From: Phaeosaccion multiseriatum
Lineage: Eukaryota; Ochrophyta, other classes
Length of the DNA stretch: 64,000 bases
NCBI GenBank assembly: GCA_965112735.1
Contig: OZ218953.1
Location: forward strand, 1,612,001 to 1,676,000
Direction of reading: 5' to 3'
The notes beneath the pieces were generated by a model. That model had not been told where the DNA came from and made no database searches. It worked only from the letters and a program-made list of their open reading frames with translations. Within the stretch, counting starts at the first letter, position 1; every line of letters starts with the position of its first letter. The translations under genes and the position numbers were made by a program. Positions 1-10,741 of this stretch are shown here, in pieces.

Positions 1-2
1 GG

Positions 3-125
3 CTGCGGCTGGGGCTGTGGGAGATCCTTCAGTGCGCGAGGCCCTTCGCAGAGCTCATCCGCTTCTACATGCGGAGGGAGCGTCAGAGCATCCGTCTGAA
101 GAACAACACGTTGAGGTCGGGTTAG
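3..125 (+). CDS. 3' end of an unrecognised gene cut by the window edge
   Basis: An open frame runs from the left edge (codons starting at base 3) to a TAG at 123-125, giving about 40 residues. It is rich in Arg and hydrophobic residues (for example ELIRFYMRRERQSIRLKN), which looks like the amphipathic end of a real protein, not random sequence. No start is visible because the gene begins outside the window. I do not recognise the family. The end overlaps, on the opposite strand, the predicted last exon of the 55-669 gene, so at most one of the two may be correct over bases 55-125. Confidence 0.4.
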   Translation: MRLGLWEILQCARPFAELIRFYMRRERQSIRLKNNTLRSG

Positions 126-669
126 AGGGTTTCGCGCGCAACTCGGCCTCGGTGAGAGGCAGCGGGACAAAAAGCGCGTTCTTAGCTGGGCTCGGATCAT
201 ATAGGGAGGATGTGTGAGAAAATCCAGGCTCCTGAGGGGGGCGTGGCAGAAGAACCCCGCAACCCCCCACAGATCAGACGGAGTAGAATGAGAAGGGGAG
301 GTCTGTATGAGAGAGAGAGAGAGGTGAGAGAGAGAGAGAGAGAGAGAGAGATCTCACAGCTTCCCTCAGGCATACCTCGTCGAATCCCTCTGCCATGTCT
401 GCTTTGGTCCTCTTTATGTCCAGCTCTGCATCGTTCACGCTGAAGCCTGTGTCCCCGCTCGGAGCCTCGGCAATGGACATGGTACGAGACTCCTTTTTCT
501 CAATCCTCCCTTCTCCTGCGACTGCGACTGTGGCTGGCGCAGTCGCAGCTCCCCCCCCCCCCTCTACCTCCTCTGCCTTCCCCAAAGCACAGACGTAGCG
601 CAGCAGGGTACCGAACCAGGAAAGCCGACAGCGACGACAAGAAGAAGTTCGGGTGAATTTCAGTTTCAT
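55..669 (-). CDS. Hypothetical small protein, two exons
   Basis: Proposed exons on the minus strand are 669-358 and 231-55, joined in phase 0 by a GTGAGA donor and a CCTCAG acceptor, for about 162 residues. The first exon contains a clearly protein-like stretch (AELDIKRTKADMAEGFDEV). The N-terminus from base 669 is Arg-rich and could be a mitochondrial presequence, but a second ATG at 480 is an alternative start. The intron contains a long CT/GA dinucleotide tract. The start lies only 45 bases from the divergent start at 715, so a shared promoter is implied. The last exon overlaps the 3-125 gene in antisense. Function unknown. Confidence 0.35.
309..352. repeat. GA/CT dinucleotide microsatellite
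   Basis: Nearly uninterrupted GA repeat lying inside the proposed intron of the minus-strand gene. Confidence 0.8.
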
Positions 670-714
670 GGCCGGGTGTAACGTCGCATTCCCCCTACTT
701 AGAGAGAGGGCTAG

Positions 715-1994
715 ATGGATAAGACGGAAGCGTGGCTCGTCATTGTGGGAATCTTTCTAACGCTGGTTTTGTGTAGCGTGCTGCGGGTGAGGCCTCGGCG
801 GGCGAGGATGTACACGCCTGCAGAGATCGACGAACTCCGCATCAGAAGGGAAGCTGAGCGAGAAGTAAGGTGTACGGTGGGGTTGTTCGTGGACAAAGAT
901 CCGCGCTTTCCTCCTCACCCTCATCCGCCCCACGTTCTTCTCCCACCGCTTCTGTATGCCACCCAGGCCATCATTGACGAGCGCATCGCCAAGCTGCAAA
1001 GCAGGAAGCGTCTCCACGCTCACAACCGCTTCCTCCTGTCGGCGAGGAAGGATACATCGCTGCTATTGGAGGCCGGAGAAGACGAGTGGGACGCACGAGG
1101 GCGGCAGCTTGTGAGTAGTAGAGTGACGGCCCTCCAGGTGACTGCTTCTGCTGTCCTTCTCCCGTCCTTCCTAACTTGTCTCTCCCCCTCTACCCCTTTG
1201 TTGGACGTACATCAATGCCTTTTGGGTTCCTCCCTCGCCCCACCCTCTCTCGCCGCCGCCCAGTATGGAAACGTGTGGGACGAGGCCGAAGACGGCAACG
1301 TGCCCCTGAAGGAAATCTTCCAGCTGCCAGAGGATGAGCTCCGCTACATTCAAATAGAAGCCGCCAATCGCATCCACCTGGAGACCGAAAGGCGGCGCAA
1401 GCAGGAGCTCTTGGAGAGGGAAGAAGACGAGGACGACGAAAGCAGAGCGCTTCTACACCCGTCGTCTGCGGTCTTGGTACAAGCCCCTGGCCTGTCCCAT
1501 CCGAAGCCCCCCCCCCTTCCCCGGCCGCCCTCTCTGGCTCTTGGGGCGCCAGGCTCAGGCTCAGCGCTTCCGCCTGGACCGCTGGGGACGGCGAGGGCGG
1601 ATCGGGAGGGACGTAGCAAGCCAGCCATCGACGCTCCATTCGACGACCCACGCTTCGTACGGGCCAGGGGGAAGAAGGTGGGAAGCGTTTACGCGGGCTG
1701 GTCTGGTATTTGGGAGACCGTCGGCTTGACACAATCGGTGCTTTGCGTTTTATTCCTTCCGCGTAGGAGACAAGGTTGGAGAGGAGGAGGAGGACCGTCC
1801 TCCTGGCCGCAGGCGACGCTCCCTCCGATCCCCGCTTCTATTCTCAGCTGCCGCAGCAGCAGCGGCCTACCGACAGAGGGACGGGGGCGGGGGGCGACGG
1901 AGCAGAAGCCCACCTGCCGACAGGCGATGAGGGTGTGAACAGTGACCACAGGGGGACGGAGGGAAGCTCCTCAGACGGGGAGTACTGGGTCTGA
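715..1994 (+). CDS. Single-pass membrane-anchored acidic/proline-rich protein, four exons
   Basis: Exons 715-864, 967-1110, 1264-1677 and 1767-1994 join in phase 0 at every junction through GT-AG introns of 89-153 bp, giving 311 residues. Residues about 7-24 form one hydrophobic helix (WLVIVGIFLTLVLCSVL) followed at once by Arg-rich positive charges, which predicts an N-terminal signal anchor with the rest in the cytosol or stroma. The middle is strongly charged and probably helical. The third exon carries a Pro-rich linker, and the C-terminus is Gly/Asp/Ser rich. No catalytic domain is recognised and the family is unknown. A coding model is supported because all four exons stay open and in phase. 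The next gene starts only about 55 bases downstream on the same strand. Confidence 0.65.
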
Positions 1995-3447
1995 GCGTCT
2001 TCGGGCACTTGGTGCGTGGGCCGACTGTGCCAACGAAGAAGTGAGCGAGATGCAATGGTCGCGCTCGGTGGTGGGTCATCGGGCAGTCCTTGAGCTGGTA
2101 AGTAAGTCATGATGCACGGGTGGAGGAGAACCTTGCTCTCGGTCTCCTTCACATGAAATACGTAGCGTAATGCTTTGGCGGGGTGTTGACCAGCTCACTG
2201 CCCCCCCCCCCTGATGTGCCGTCCCTCGCGGAGCTCCGGCAGGGCGTATCACCGTCTCTCTACAAGTCCGTCTACCCCCCATCCCCCTCTCTTGCCTTCG
2301 ACACTGTCATTGATGCTTTTATCTCTCGAACTGTCGCCCCTGTCACCAGGCCTTTCCGCCCCTCTTCCATCCTATAGCTCAGGATGCTCTACCCACCGCC
2401 CCACCCCGGCCACGCCCCGCACGCGCAACCCCTCTCTCTCCACCCCCCCGGCCCCTCACCCCGCCCCGCCCCGCCTCCCCCCCACTGCACTCGACTCGCC
2501 CCCGTCTCTCCCCTCTGCAGACGACCGTGAGCCGCTCCGTGTCGCTCCTTGAGGTTCAGCTCGGAGCCAATCTGCGGCTCTCACGCGAGCTCTACCCACT
2601 GCAGATGGACAACGTACGGATCGGCCTGCAATGGCTCCTAGACCACAGACACCGCCTGTTGACGGAGAAGAAACTCATGGAGACAACGTTCGAGGAGGAG
2701 CACAGAAGGCAGCTCACGGTCAGCGCCAAGGTGCCCACAGCGCGTCTCACCAAGTTCCAGGAGGAGTGACGCAGGGAGGTGGCGCAGCTTATGGAGGATG
2801 AGTGGGCGGAAACCGAGCACTTTTTGAGCGAGTGTAAGGCCCGCCTCAATCGAAGAGCGCTCGTTGCTCCTCGCCGCGAGGTTCCAGGGGGGTGGTGGTG
2901 GTGGAGAAGGAGGATCAGGAAGAGGAGACGGCGCGCAAGAGAGCGAGGCAACTGCCTCCGAGCAGCAGCAGAAGAGCGGGGCGGCAGCAGCGGCGGGGTC
3001 GGAGGGGACACCCCCGACGACGCAGCGAAAGAAGAGGTTCAGCACTCAGATGCAGCCCGTCGGAGGTGCTGCTCGCAGGCTCAGCTCGCAGATCATGAGC
3101 GAGGTGTCGGGTGCCATCGGAGCCGTCGGAGGGGCCCTCAATGCCACCAAGGCGGGCATAACGGTGGCTCTGCAGACGGCCACAGGGCACAAGAAGGCCC
3201 TCACTGTGGAGCAGGCCCGAGCGGCGGCCACCAAATCGCTTCTCACGGACTTTGCCGACGACAAGCTGCCCAAGGTGCTGGACCGCTGGCATGCGAGGAC
3301 CGCAGACGGGCTCAACGACATGGAGACGAGCTCGCAGAGGCAGGCAGCAGCCTTCATCGCGGACTTCCGCGCAACACACAAGGCGCTGCGGGAGGTGTGT
3401 GGATGGCAGTGCATGGCAGCGGGGTTCGGGACTCTTGCATTGGTCGA

Positions 3448-3468
3448 TGTGTGTGTGTGTGTGTGTGT
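3448..3468. repeat. GT microsatellite in an intron
   Basis: GT dinucleotide repeat within the intron between exons 2 and 3 of the 2050-4857 gene. Confidence 0.8.
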
Positions 3469-4280
3469 TTGCATACATTTCGCTCACACCTAGACGCGGC
3501 TCTAACTTCTGGCCCTGACCATCTTCCTCTTTCTCTCGCTCCTTGCATCTTTCTTTCCTCACTCTCTCCCCTATTCTCTCGCTCTCCCCTCCTCTTTCTC
3601 GCGCACTCGCTCATCGGAGCAGGCGGAAGAGGATCGCTTCAATACGGAAGCTCGAACCGCGGAAGCCGAAACCGACGCGCGGCCGCTGCTCACACTCCTG
3701 GAGGACGCGAGGAAGCGCGAGGAGCAAGAACAAACCCCCTGTGCGCCATCATCCGCGGCTTCTACTGCCAGTTCTACAGAGACTCCTACTGAGACTGCTA
3801 CTGCTATTACTACCTCCACCATAGCTACTACGGCTACTGCTGCTAGTGCAAGCGCCATCACTACAGCCACTGGCAGCGATGAAGATGGATGGGATGTCGT
3901 GCGGGGCGCTGCCGAGGAGCGTCTGCGCGTGTGCCAGGCCCGACAGGAGGACACGTGGAGTGCTCTGCGGGAAGGCATGACTCGAGGCAAGAAGCAGCTC
4001 AGGGACGCCAGCAAGGAGCAAGAGAAGAAGGTGAGAGAGATCTAAGAGAGAGCAGGCAAAGAACCAAAGCACAGCTCAACATGGCAACCAAGCGCTTCGT
4101 TCGCAGGAATGTGGATGGAAAAAGGTGCATAATGGCGTGACCTTCCTTTTCTCCACATCGGCCCGTCTGTGCATGGCTTGGAGCTCTCGTCCTCTTCCTC
4201 TCACCTCACCTCTAAGGCCCCTGTCCTCTCGCGTTGCATGCCCTCTTTGCTTGCCTCGCCCGCTTCTCTACCGCTCCTGC

Positions 4281-4281
<1 letters not shown>

Positions 4282-4313
<32 letters not shown>

Positions 4314-4323
4314 GCTGCTGCTG
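4282..4323. repeat. CTG trinucleotide repeat in an intron
   Basis: Imperfect CTG array forming the pyrimidine-rich tract upstream of the exon at 4353 in the 2050-4857 gene. Confidence 0.8.
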
Positions 4324-4953
4324 CCGTGTGTATGATGGGTCCCGCCTGCCAGCTGATGGATCACTTGAAGGCCCTGGTAGCACCCGTGCGATTGGAGGCG
4401 GAGAAGGAGCAGAGAGACATTCTCGACGCCGCCAGCTCCGCACGTGAGTACATGCGCAGCAACTACAGCAGTTGGTGATACAGCGCTTCTGCCAAACTTG
4501 GTCGAAGTGAACCCCCTTCGTCACACGACCTCTCGGGCCGTTGTCGCGCTTCCCTACCGTAGGACTTGGCAACCGACACGCCCGCATGCTTGCCGACCAT
4601 CGCAGGAGCTTGCTTCAACTGTTCTAGTCCTCCCTCACTCACTCACTCACTAATGATACGCGCTCCCCGCCACACCTCCACACCCCTGCCCTGCCTTGCC
4701 TTACCGTACAGGCGAGACTCTGGCGGGCCGCCTCTCAGCGACGATGGACTCCATCCGTGCGGACCTCCTTGCCATCCGTGAGCTCCAGAAGGAGAAGCGA
4801 GGCAGCACGGCAGCCGATGCGGCCGAGGAGAACACGCTCAGCGTGGTGGACGGCTAAGGGAGGGGGGGGGAGGGCGCAAACTCATTCATGTGCCCTCCCC
4901 TTTCTCTAGGAAGCAAAACGTGTGAAGTGCTCCAACACTTCGTCTCTTCCATT

Positions 4954-4959
4954 AATAAA
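4954..4959 (+). terminator. Possible polyadenylation signal AATAAA
   Basis: An AATAAA hexamer lies about 100 bases after the TAA at 4857, in an AT-rich patch unlike its surroundings. It is placed correctly for 3' end formation of the 2050-4857 transcript, but it is not experimentally supported. Confidence 0.35.
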
Positions 4960-5105
4960 AGAATAGCATTGTATGAGGGAAAGGGGTGGTTTCTTTATAG
5001 GATTAACTTAAGAATGCACAAGTTTCGCCAATATGGAATACAATTCAATGGGGCCATTGGCTCGACCGTCAAGGAAAGGTTTGTGGGCTTCAAGGTGAGC
5101 CCGCT

Positions 5106-5579
5106 TCAGTTACTCCCGCTGCCGCTGCCGCTGCCGCTGCCGCTGCCGCTGTCGCTCGAGGACGAGTACTTCTTGGGGGGAATAACTGGGTCGGAGTAGA
5201 CAGGCTGCCGAGAGAGAAGGACGAGGAGGAGGCGGGTTGGTGTGAGGACAGTGACGAGGAGAATGGAGGCAGGACAAATAACGGGGACAAGGGAGGTCCG
5301 ACTTCACTCCCTTTCCCTCTTACCTTGTGATGGATCACCACGGGATACGGCTAAGTAGAAGGAGCGAGAGGGAGCAAGTGCCAAGAGAGTGGGGTGAGTG
5401 TGTGAAGCAAGAGAATAGATGTGACAAGAGAGCACTTAAGGGTAGAAGCTCACCTTGTAGCGTGTGAACTCGGGGTAATGTCCACCCTTGGTCTTCTTGT
5501 ACTTCGAGGCCCCGTAATAGCCCTTGCCGTATCCGCCCCAGCCACCATAGCCTCTTCCAGATCCGAATCCGCTGCCTGA

Positions 5580-5617
<38 letters not shown>

Positions 5618-6426
5618 TGGACTTTCCTCCGTACCACTTGTGGTGATAGACTGGGTAGTGGACTGTCTTGAGGAAGTAGGGGGCATGCTGGTGAACTACG
5701 CCCGGCCCCTTCCCGCCAAGCTGTCGGCGCCCGGAGCCGCTGCCGCTCGAGGAGGAGTACTTCTTGGGGGGGATGACAGGGTCGGAGTAGACAGGCTGAC
5801 GAGAGAGAGTGGACGAGGCGGGTGCGAGTTGATGTGAGTGCGAGGAGAGTGATGAGGGACAATGGAGGCAGGACAATAACGAGGGCAATGGAGGTCCGAC
5901 GTCACTCCCTCTCCCTCTCTTACCTTGTGATGGATCACCACGGGATACGGCTAAGCAGAAGAAGCGTTGAGCGAGAGGGATCACGGAAGCAAGTGACACA
6001 GAGAGTGAGGCGAGTGAGTGACGTAAGAGAACAGAGGAGCATTATAGGGTAGAAGCTCACCTTGTAGCGTGTGAACTCGGGGTAATGTCCACCCTTGGTC
6101 TTCTTGTACTTCGAGGCCCCGTAGTAGCCCCTGCCGTATCCGCCCCAGCCACCATAGCCTCCGCGGCTCCCAGATCCGGATCCGCTGCCTGACGCAGAGC
6201 CAGAGCCAGAGCCAGAGCCAGAGCTGGACTTGCCTCCGTACCACTTATGGTGATAGACAGGGTAGTGGACTGTCTTGAGGAAGTAGGGGGCGTGCTGGTG
6301 AACGACGCCCGGCCCGCCGTATTTGCCGCCCAGCTTACGGGGGACGAGCTTCTGCTCCTCCTGCGCCTCCCCGGCGCAGAGGCCCACGAGGGCCAGGATG
6401 GTGGTGGTGAAGGCAGCGAGCTTCAT
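5106..6426 (-). CDS. Secreted modular His/Tyr/Gly/Ser-rich protein, copy A
   Basis: Five exons on the minus strand: 6426-6061, 5950-5924, 5795-5454, 5350-5324 and 5204-5106, all in phase 0, total 286 residues. A clear signal peptide comes first (MKLAAFTTTILALVGLCAGE). The mature protein is two tandem modules. Each has a conserved core (GPGVVHQHAPYFLKTVHYPV, then a YHHKWYGGK turn), a Ser-Gly repeat, a Gly/Tyr/Trp block (GYGGWGGYG) and a Lys-rich end (YYGASKYKKTKGGHYPEFTR). A 27-base exon encoding PYPVVIHHK follows each module, and a third partial module closes the protein with a Ser-Gly tail. No enzyme motif is present. The composition suggests an extracellular structural, adhesive or metal-binding role (inference). 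Its paralogue lies at 9417-10741, and a divergent secreted gene lies upstream at 8195. Homology to known families is not recognised. Confidence 0.8.
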
Positions 6427-8194
6427 GGCTAGATGAAAGTTGTGAGCGTGGGCTCTCCCTCCCAGGCGTGTCATAGAACCATGCCCTTGACATGCAAAAA
6501 TGAGCTCCTGGAAATGAAGCCCGTTTTGATCACTATTCAACACTCTCCCTTCTTATACTTCGTTGAAGGCGAGAGAACACTTTGGCCTTTCCCCACGTCA
6601 TTGGCCCTTTTCTTCGTTGGAGCAGGAGCCGCCACAGTCCCCACCCCTCTTCACCGGCTCACTTGCTGAAGTAGCGTCTGCAGTGGACGACGAAAATCCA
6701 AACGAGCTCAGGCCTTGTAGCGAGAAAGTACAAGCATGCCTGCCACTAGGTTGGAGGTCATCACTCGAACAGGAGCGGCACCGAGGCTGAGCGAGAGCCA
6801 AGGGGATCGTCAAGAAGCGCTTGGGGCGGGCGGGCTGGGTAGACGCATGGTACCACGAGAGGAGGAGTTCGGCAGACGGCATGGCCTACCAATCGAGCTT
6901 TCTGTTGGCACGAGGGACGTAGAGCAGCCGAGTGGGAAATGCGGAGAGCGGTGCCATCTCTCTATATACGGCTTAATGGCGTTCTTCCACTTGTGGTAAA
7001 ATGTCAATGCAAGACCGACCAAGACATCGCGACGCGAGCTGCTCCTCCTGTGTCCTGCTCTTTCGTCAGACATGCCGCCGCCTGAGGCGGACTTTCCAGC
7101 CCTACCGGGGGCGATCAACGGCAGTCTCGGCTTCAATACTTGTATACTCGCGCGAAGTGCCAGTTTTGGGTCTGTGCATTGGTGCTCTCCCCCATCCCCT
7201 CAAAACAGCAGGCTACTATTCCTGCTGCACAGATGGCGAAGTTGAGGAAGAAGGTCCCCCGTCCCGACCCTTGTGCGTGCGTCTGACGGAAGGTCGAGTC
7301 TCTGCTGCTGATGCAGACTGTTGCAGACTCTTGCAGGTCCAAGCGCCCCAACGCGAGTCAGCGCCTTGCCCACACACACCTTGCCCACACACGCCCTGCC
7401 CACAGCAGCTTGTGCCTCGCATCCCCGCGACAGCGCTATGCCGGTGATCCCTTAGAGCAGGAGATGCAACACATGTCCAAGCCCGCCTTTCCCAGCAAGG
7501 GGCAGAGCGACTCGACAGAGGGTCATGCCGATATGCCTCTGCGCCTGCTCACGAAGACCTGCCGCATGTGCCTTCTGTGTGGCCCCAAAGAGGCGATCTC
7601 TCTTCCGAAACCATACTGGAAGTGGCTTCTGCAGTGCGCGAAGCCACCTTCGAGGCGAAGTGTGCGATAGACGACTCGCACTAAGAAGCGAGCGAGTGTT
7701 GCGTGCAGTCAAGGTGCCGGCAAAAGCTCGAGAGCGAACGTCCAAAACGTCCAACAGCTCTTATCGGGAAACAATGAAGTACCTTCGTTGCTGCAAGGAA
7801 TTGCTCGCCCCACTCTCGTCCTGCGCAAAGATCCTCCTCTCCATGGGGGATGTTCGCCATAGTGCACACTTTCCCCCCTGCAGTGGCACGCCCGCGGTTG
7901 ACAAGCTTCCTCCGCTTCCTAAGCTGCTACTGCAGCCTGTGGTATGGATGTTCTCTCTATTGCCATTGTAATGACGAAGGGGAGGTGCGCAAGGAGAGCG
8001 ATGCTCGCGGAGAGAGCAGATACCGGGAGGGAAAGTGGGCGTGGAAGAGGCCCAATCTGGAGCAGCAAAAAGGGTTCCTTGGAAATGTGCTCTGGTAAAT
8101 GGCGCTTGACACCTCGCCACACAAGCCCCCTCTCTCTGCTCACAAACACTCTTCCCCTGCAAGCAGCCACACCCAAAACCAACCCACACTCAAG
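6427..8194. promoter_or_regulatory. Shared upstream region between divergent secreted-protein genes, left copy
   Basis: This 1.77-kb gap separates the start of the 5106-6426 gene from the start of the 8195-8949 gene. It matches 10742-12792 closely along most of its length. Frame-disrupting indels differ between the copies (for example near 7275 versus 11620, and near 7465 versus 11810), so a conserved coding region is unlikely. It probably holds the promoters of both genes and could also hold a non-coding transcript. The segments directly next to both start codons are especially alike. Confidence 0.55.
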
Positions 8195-8949
8195 ATGAAG
8201 GTTCTCCAAGTGCTCATGGCCCTCGCAGCCGCCCTCGCTCTTGCCACCAGCGCCAGCGTGCCCATTACGGACGCCGCCACTGCGGAAGAGACCAACCAAC
8301 GCGAGCTGTAAGTAGTCCTCAAGGCGCGTCGTTTCCCCTTTTTTGCGTCGCTTAGAACCGTGCCGCTCCTCCTTTCATTGCTGTTGGCCTCGATTCTCAC
8401 GTTGAGTGCGTCCCTCGCCTTTCGTCCCGTGTCTCATGCTGCACTCGTAGTCACTATGGACGCAGCTCATCGGGCTCCAAGTCTTACGGCAGGGGCTGGG
8501 GCCGCGGCTACGGCAGGGGCTGGGGCCACGGCTACGGCAGGGGCTGGGGTTCCTCGCTCTCCTCCTCGGGCTCCAAGTCTTCCTTGGGTGGACGCTTCTA
8601 TGGCAGGGGCTGGGGCCACGGCTACGGCAGGGGCTGGGGCTCCTCGCTCTCCGCCTCGGGATCCAAGTCTTCTTCAGGATCCAAGTCCTCGGGTAGTGGA
8701 CACTTCTACGGCAGGGGCTGGGGCTACTCGGGTTCCTCGCTCTCCTCCTCGGGCTCCAAGTCTTCCTCGGGTAGCTCGGGCTCCTCCTCCTCCAAGTCTT
8801 CATCCTCCAAGTCTTCCTCGGGATCCTCCTCCTCCAAGTCTTCCTCGGGTAGCTCAGGCTCCTCCTCGGGCTCCAAATCTTCCTCGGGTAGCTCATCCTC
8901 CAAGTCTTCCTCGGGTAGCTCGGGTTCCTCCTCCAAGGGTGCATGGTAA
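8195..8949 (+). CDS. Secreted Gly/Ser/Lys/Trp-rich repeat protein, copy C
   Basis: Two exons, 8195-8307 and 8466-8949, join in phase 2 at a GTAAGT donor, giving 198 residues. The N-terminus is a signal peptide (MKVLQVLMALAAALALATSA) followed by a short acidic propeptide-like stretch ending near NQREL. The second exon is almost entirely low complexity: repeated YGRGWG and FYGRGWG units, then many SGSKSSSGSS-type blocks, ending KGAW. Gly-Arg-Trp-Tyr and Ser-Lys repeats resemble secreted structural or adhesive proteins and are also candidate phosphorylation or silica/mineral-binding surfaces; the function is inference. Opposite-strand and other-frame readings here are open only because of the repeats. 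The paralogue is at 12793-13339. Confidence 0.78.
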
Positions 8950-9416
8950 AGAAACCAGGACAGGACTACGAGTAAGCGAACAGCACATGCACCTCGCGTA
9001 ACAATTTAATGAAACGATTCAAGCCACGCTTCTTCTGCCCCCCTTCGCAGCCTTGTCATAAAAACTCTGCGATGCACTCTGCGATGCACCTCCGTCCTTT
9101 CGCGTCGTTTGCGATGCTCTCGCAGTTTGAGATGCACCTTCTCGCTTGCTTCGCGTCAAGCAGCAGCGGTTACTCTCCCTACGTACGCCCCCGCTCTCCA
9201 TTCTCTTAGCAACCAAACCCTTGAGCTTCTCAGGAAGTCATGGAGTCCTAGACCTTGACGGAAGCAGTTGAGCACGTGTGCATGGAGACTTCGTGGTGTG
9301 TCAAAACTGATTGATTAACTTAAAATGCACAAGTTTCGCCAATATGGAATACAATTCAATGGGGCCATTGGCTCGACCGTCAAGGAAAGGTTTGTGGGCT
9401 TCAAGGTGAGCCGGCT
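8950..9416. other. Spacer between duplicated units
   Basis: Bases 8950-9312 are unique sequence between the two duplicated units, with a short imperfect repeat of GCGATGCACTC near 9070-9090. Bases 9313-9416 repeat 5001-5105, the 3' flank of the other minus-strand gene. I see no gene here. Confidence 0.6.
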
Positions 9417-10484
9417 TCAGTTACTCCCGCTGCCGCTGCCGCTCGAGGACGAGTACTTCTTGGGGGGAATAACTGGGTCGGAGTAGACAGGCTGCCGAGA
9501 GAGGAGGACGAGGAGGAGGCGGGTTGGTGTGAGGACAGTGACGAGGAGAATGGAGGCAGGACATAACGATTGACTTCACCCCCTCTCCCTCTTACCTTGT
9601 GATGGATCACCACGGGATATGGCTAAGTAGAAGAAGCGTTGAGCGAGAGGGATCACGGGAGCAAGTGACAAGAGAGTGGGGTGAGTGTGTGAAGCAAGAG
9701 AATAGATGTGACAAGAGAGCACTTAAGGGTAGAAGCTCACCTTGTAGCGTGTGAACTCGGGGTAATGTCCACCCTTGGTCTTCTTGTACTTCGAGGCCCC
9801 GTAATAGCCCTTGCCGTATCCGCCCCAGCCACCATAGCCTCTTCCAGATCCGAATCCGCTGCCTGACGCAGAGCCAGAGCCAGAGCCAGAGCCAGAACTG
9901 GACTTTCCTCCGTACCACTTGTGGTGATAGACAGGGTAGTGGACTGTCTTGAGGAAGTAGGGGGCATGCTGGTGAACTACGCCCGGCCCCTTCCCGCCAA
10001 GCTGTCGGCGCCCGGAGCCGCTGCCGCTCGAGGAGGAGTACTTCTTGGGGGGGATGACAGGGTCGGAGTAGACAGGCTGACGAGAGAGAGTGGACGAGGC
10101 GGGTGCGAGTTGATGTGAGTGCGGGGAGGAAAGAGACGAGTGACAATGGAGGCAGGACAATAACGAGGGCAATGGAGGTCCGACGTCACTCCCTCTCCCT
10201 CTCTTACCTTGTGATGGATCACCACGGGATACGGCTAAGCAGAAGAAGCGTTGAGCGAGAGGGATCACGGAAGCAAATGACAAGAGAGTGAGGCGAGTGA
10301 GTGAAGTAAGAGAACAGAGGAGCATTATAGGGTAGAAGCTCACACCTTGTAGCGTGTGAACTCGGGGTAATGTCCACCCTTGGTCTTCTTGTACTTCGAG
10401 GCCCCGTAGTAGCCCCTGCCGTATCCGCCCCAGCCACCATAGCCTCCGCGGCTCCCAGATCCGGATCCGCTGCCTGACGCAGAG

Positions 10485-10527
<43 letters not shown>

Positions 10528-10741
10528 TGGACTTGCCTCCGTACCACTTATGGTGATAGACAGGGTAGTGGACTGTCTTGAGGAAGTAGGGGGCGTGCTG
10601 GTGAACGACGCCCGGCCCGCCGTACTTGCCGCCGTACTTGCCACCCAGCTTACGGGGGACGAGCTTCTGCTCCTCCTGCGCCTCCCCGGCGCAGAGGCCC
10701 ACGAGGGCCAGGATGGTGGTGGCGAAGGCGATGACCTTCAT
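9417..10741 (-). CDS. Secreted modular His/Tyr/Gly/Ser-rich protein, copy B
   Basis: Exons on the minus strand are 10741-10346, 10234-10208, 10076-9741, 9622-9596 and 9491-9417, all phase 0, again exactly 286 residues. The signal peptide is slightly changed from copy A (MKVIAFATTILALVGLCAGE). Module order matches copy A, including the two 27-base PYPVVIHHK exons. Differences are an extra GGKY unit near the N-terminus, a longer first Ser-Gly repeat and shorter later Ser-Gly repeats, so the total length is unchanged. The first intron has donor GTGTGAGC where copy A has GTGAGC. Retention of frame, splice sites and overall length in both copies argues that both are functional. Function is inferred only from composition, as for copy A. 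Confidence 0.8.

Larger units (their letters stand above)
2050..4857 (+). pseudogene. Multi-exon unknown coiled-coil-type gene with an in-frame stop and a frameshift
   Basis: Exons 2050-2097, 2521-3394, 3623-4030, 4353-4443 and 4712-4857 join with consistent phases and end at TAA 4855-4857. Exon 2 is broken twice. A TGA at 2767-2769 interrupts an otherwise continuous helical stretch (KFQEE, stop, RREVAQLMEDEW). Further on, the frame must shift by one base near the G run at 2886-2891 to reach the coding frame used for the rest of the exon. If both lesions are ignored the product is about 520 residues, mostly charged helix with an Ala/Gly/Ser-rich linker and a Thr/Ser/Ala-rich segment in exon 3. 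The lesions may be real (a decaying gene) or base-call errors; the TGA is one C-to-T step from an Arg codon. A non-canonical short intron could also bypass part of the region. Family not recognised. Confidence 0.55.
5001..8905. repeat. Left copy of a tandem direct duplication of about 4 kb
   Basis: This stretch is repeated at 9313-13298 in the same orientation. The shared start is a GATTAACTTAA-like sequence followed by about 100 near-identical bases. The match continues through a minus-strand secreted-protein gene, its upstream region and a plus-strand secreted-protein gene. It breaks down inside the 3' Gly/Ser-repeat region of the plus-strand gene. The repeat spacing is about 4.3 kb, and a unique spacer (about 8950-9312) separates the copies. 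Confidence 0.85.

Noticed and set aside
2767-2769. Selenocysteine codon
   Set aside because: The stop lies in a charged helical region with no redox context, and a C-to-T change from an Arg codon explains it more simply.
7001-7447. 148-codon plus-strand open frame between the divergent secreted genes
   Set aside because: The matching region of the other duplicate (about 11360-11740) has indels that break this frame, so it is not a conserved protein.
7311-8189. Several overlapping open frames on both strands in the left intergenic copy
   Set aside because: Frames differ between the two duplicates and composition is not protein-like; treated as regulatory or non-coding DNA.
8375-8944. Minus-strand open frame of Arg/Ser/Pro repeats
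   Set aside because: Reverse reading of the Gly/Ser repeat exon; open only because of the repeats.
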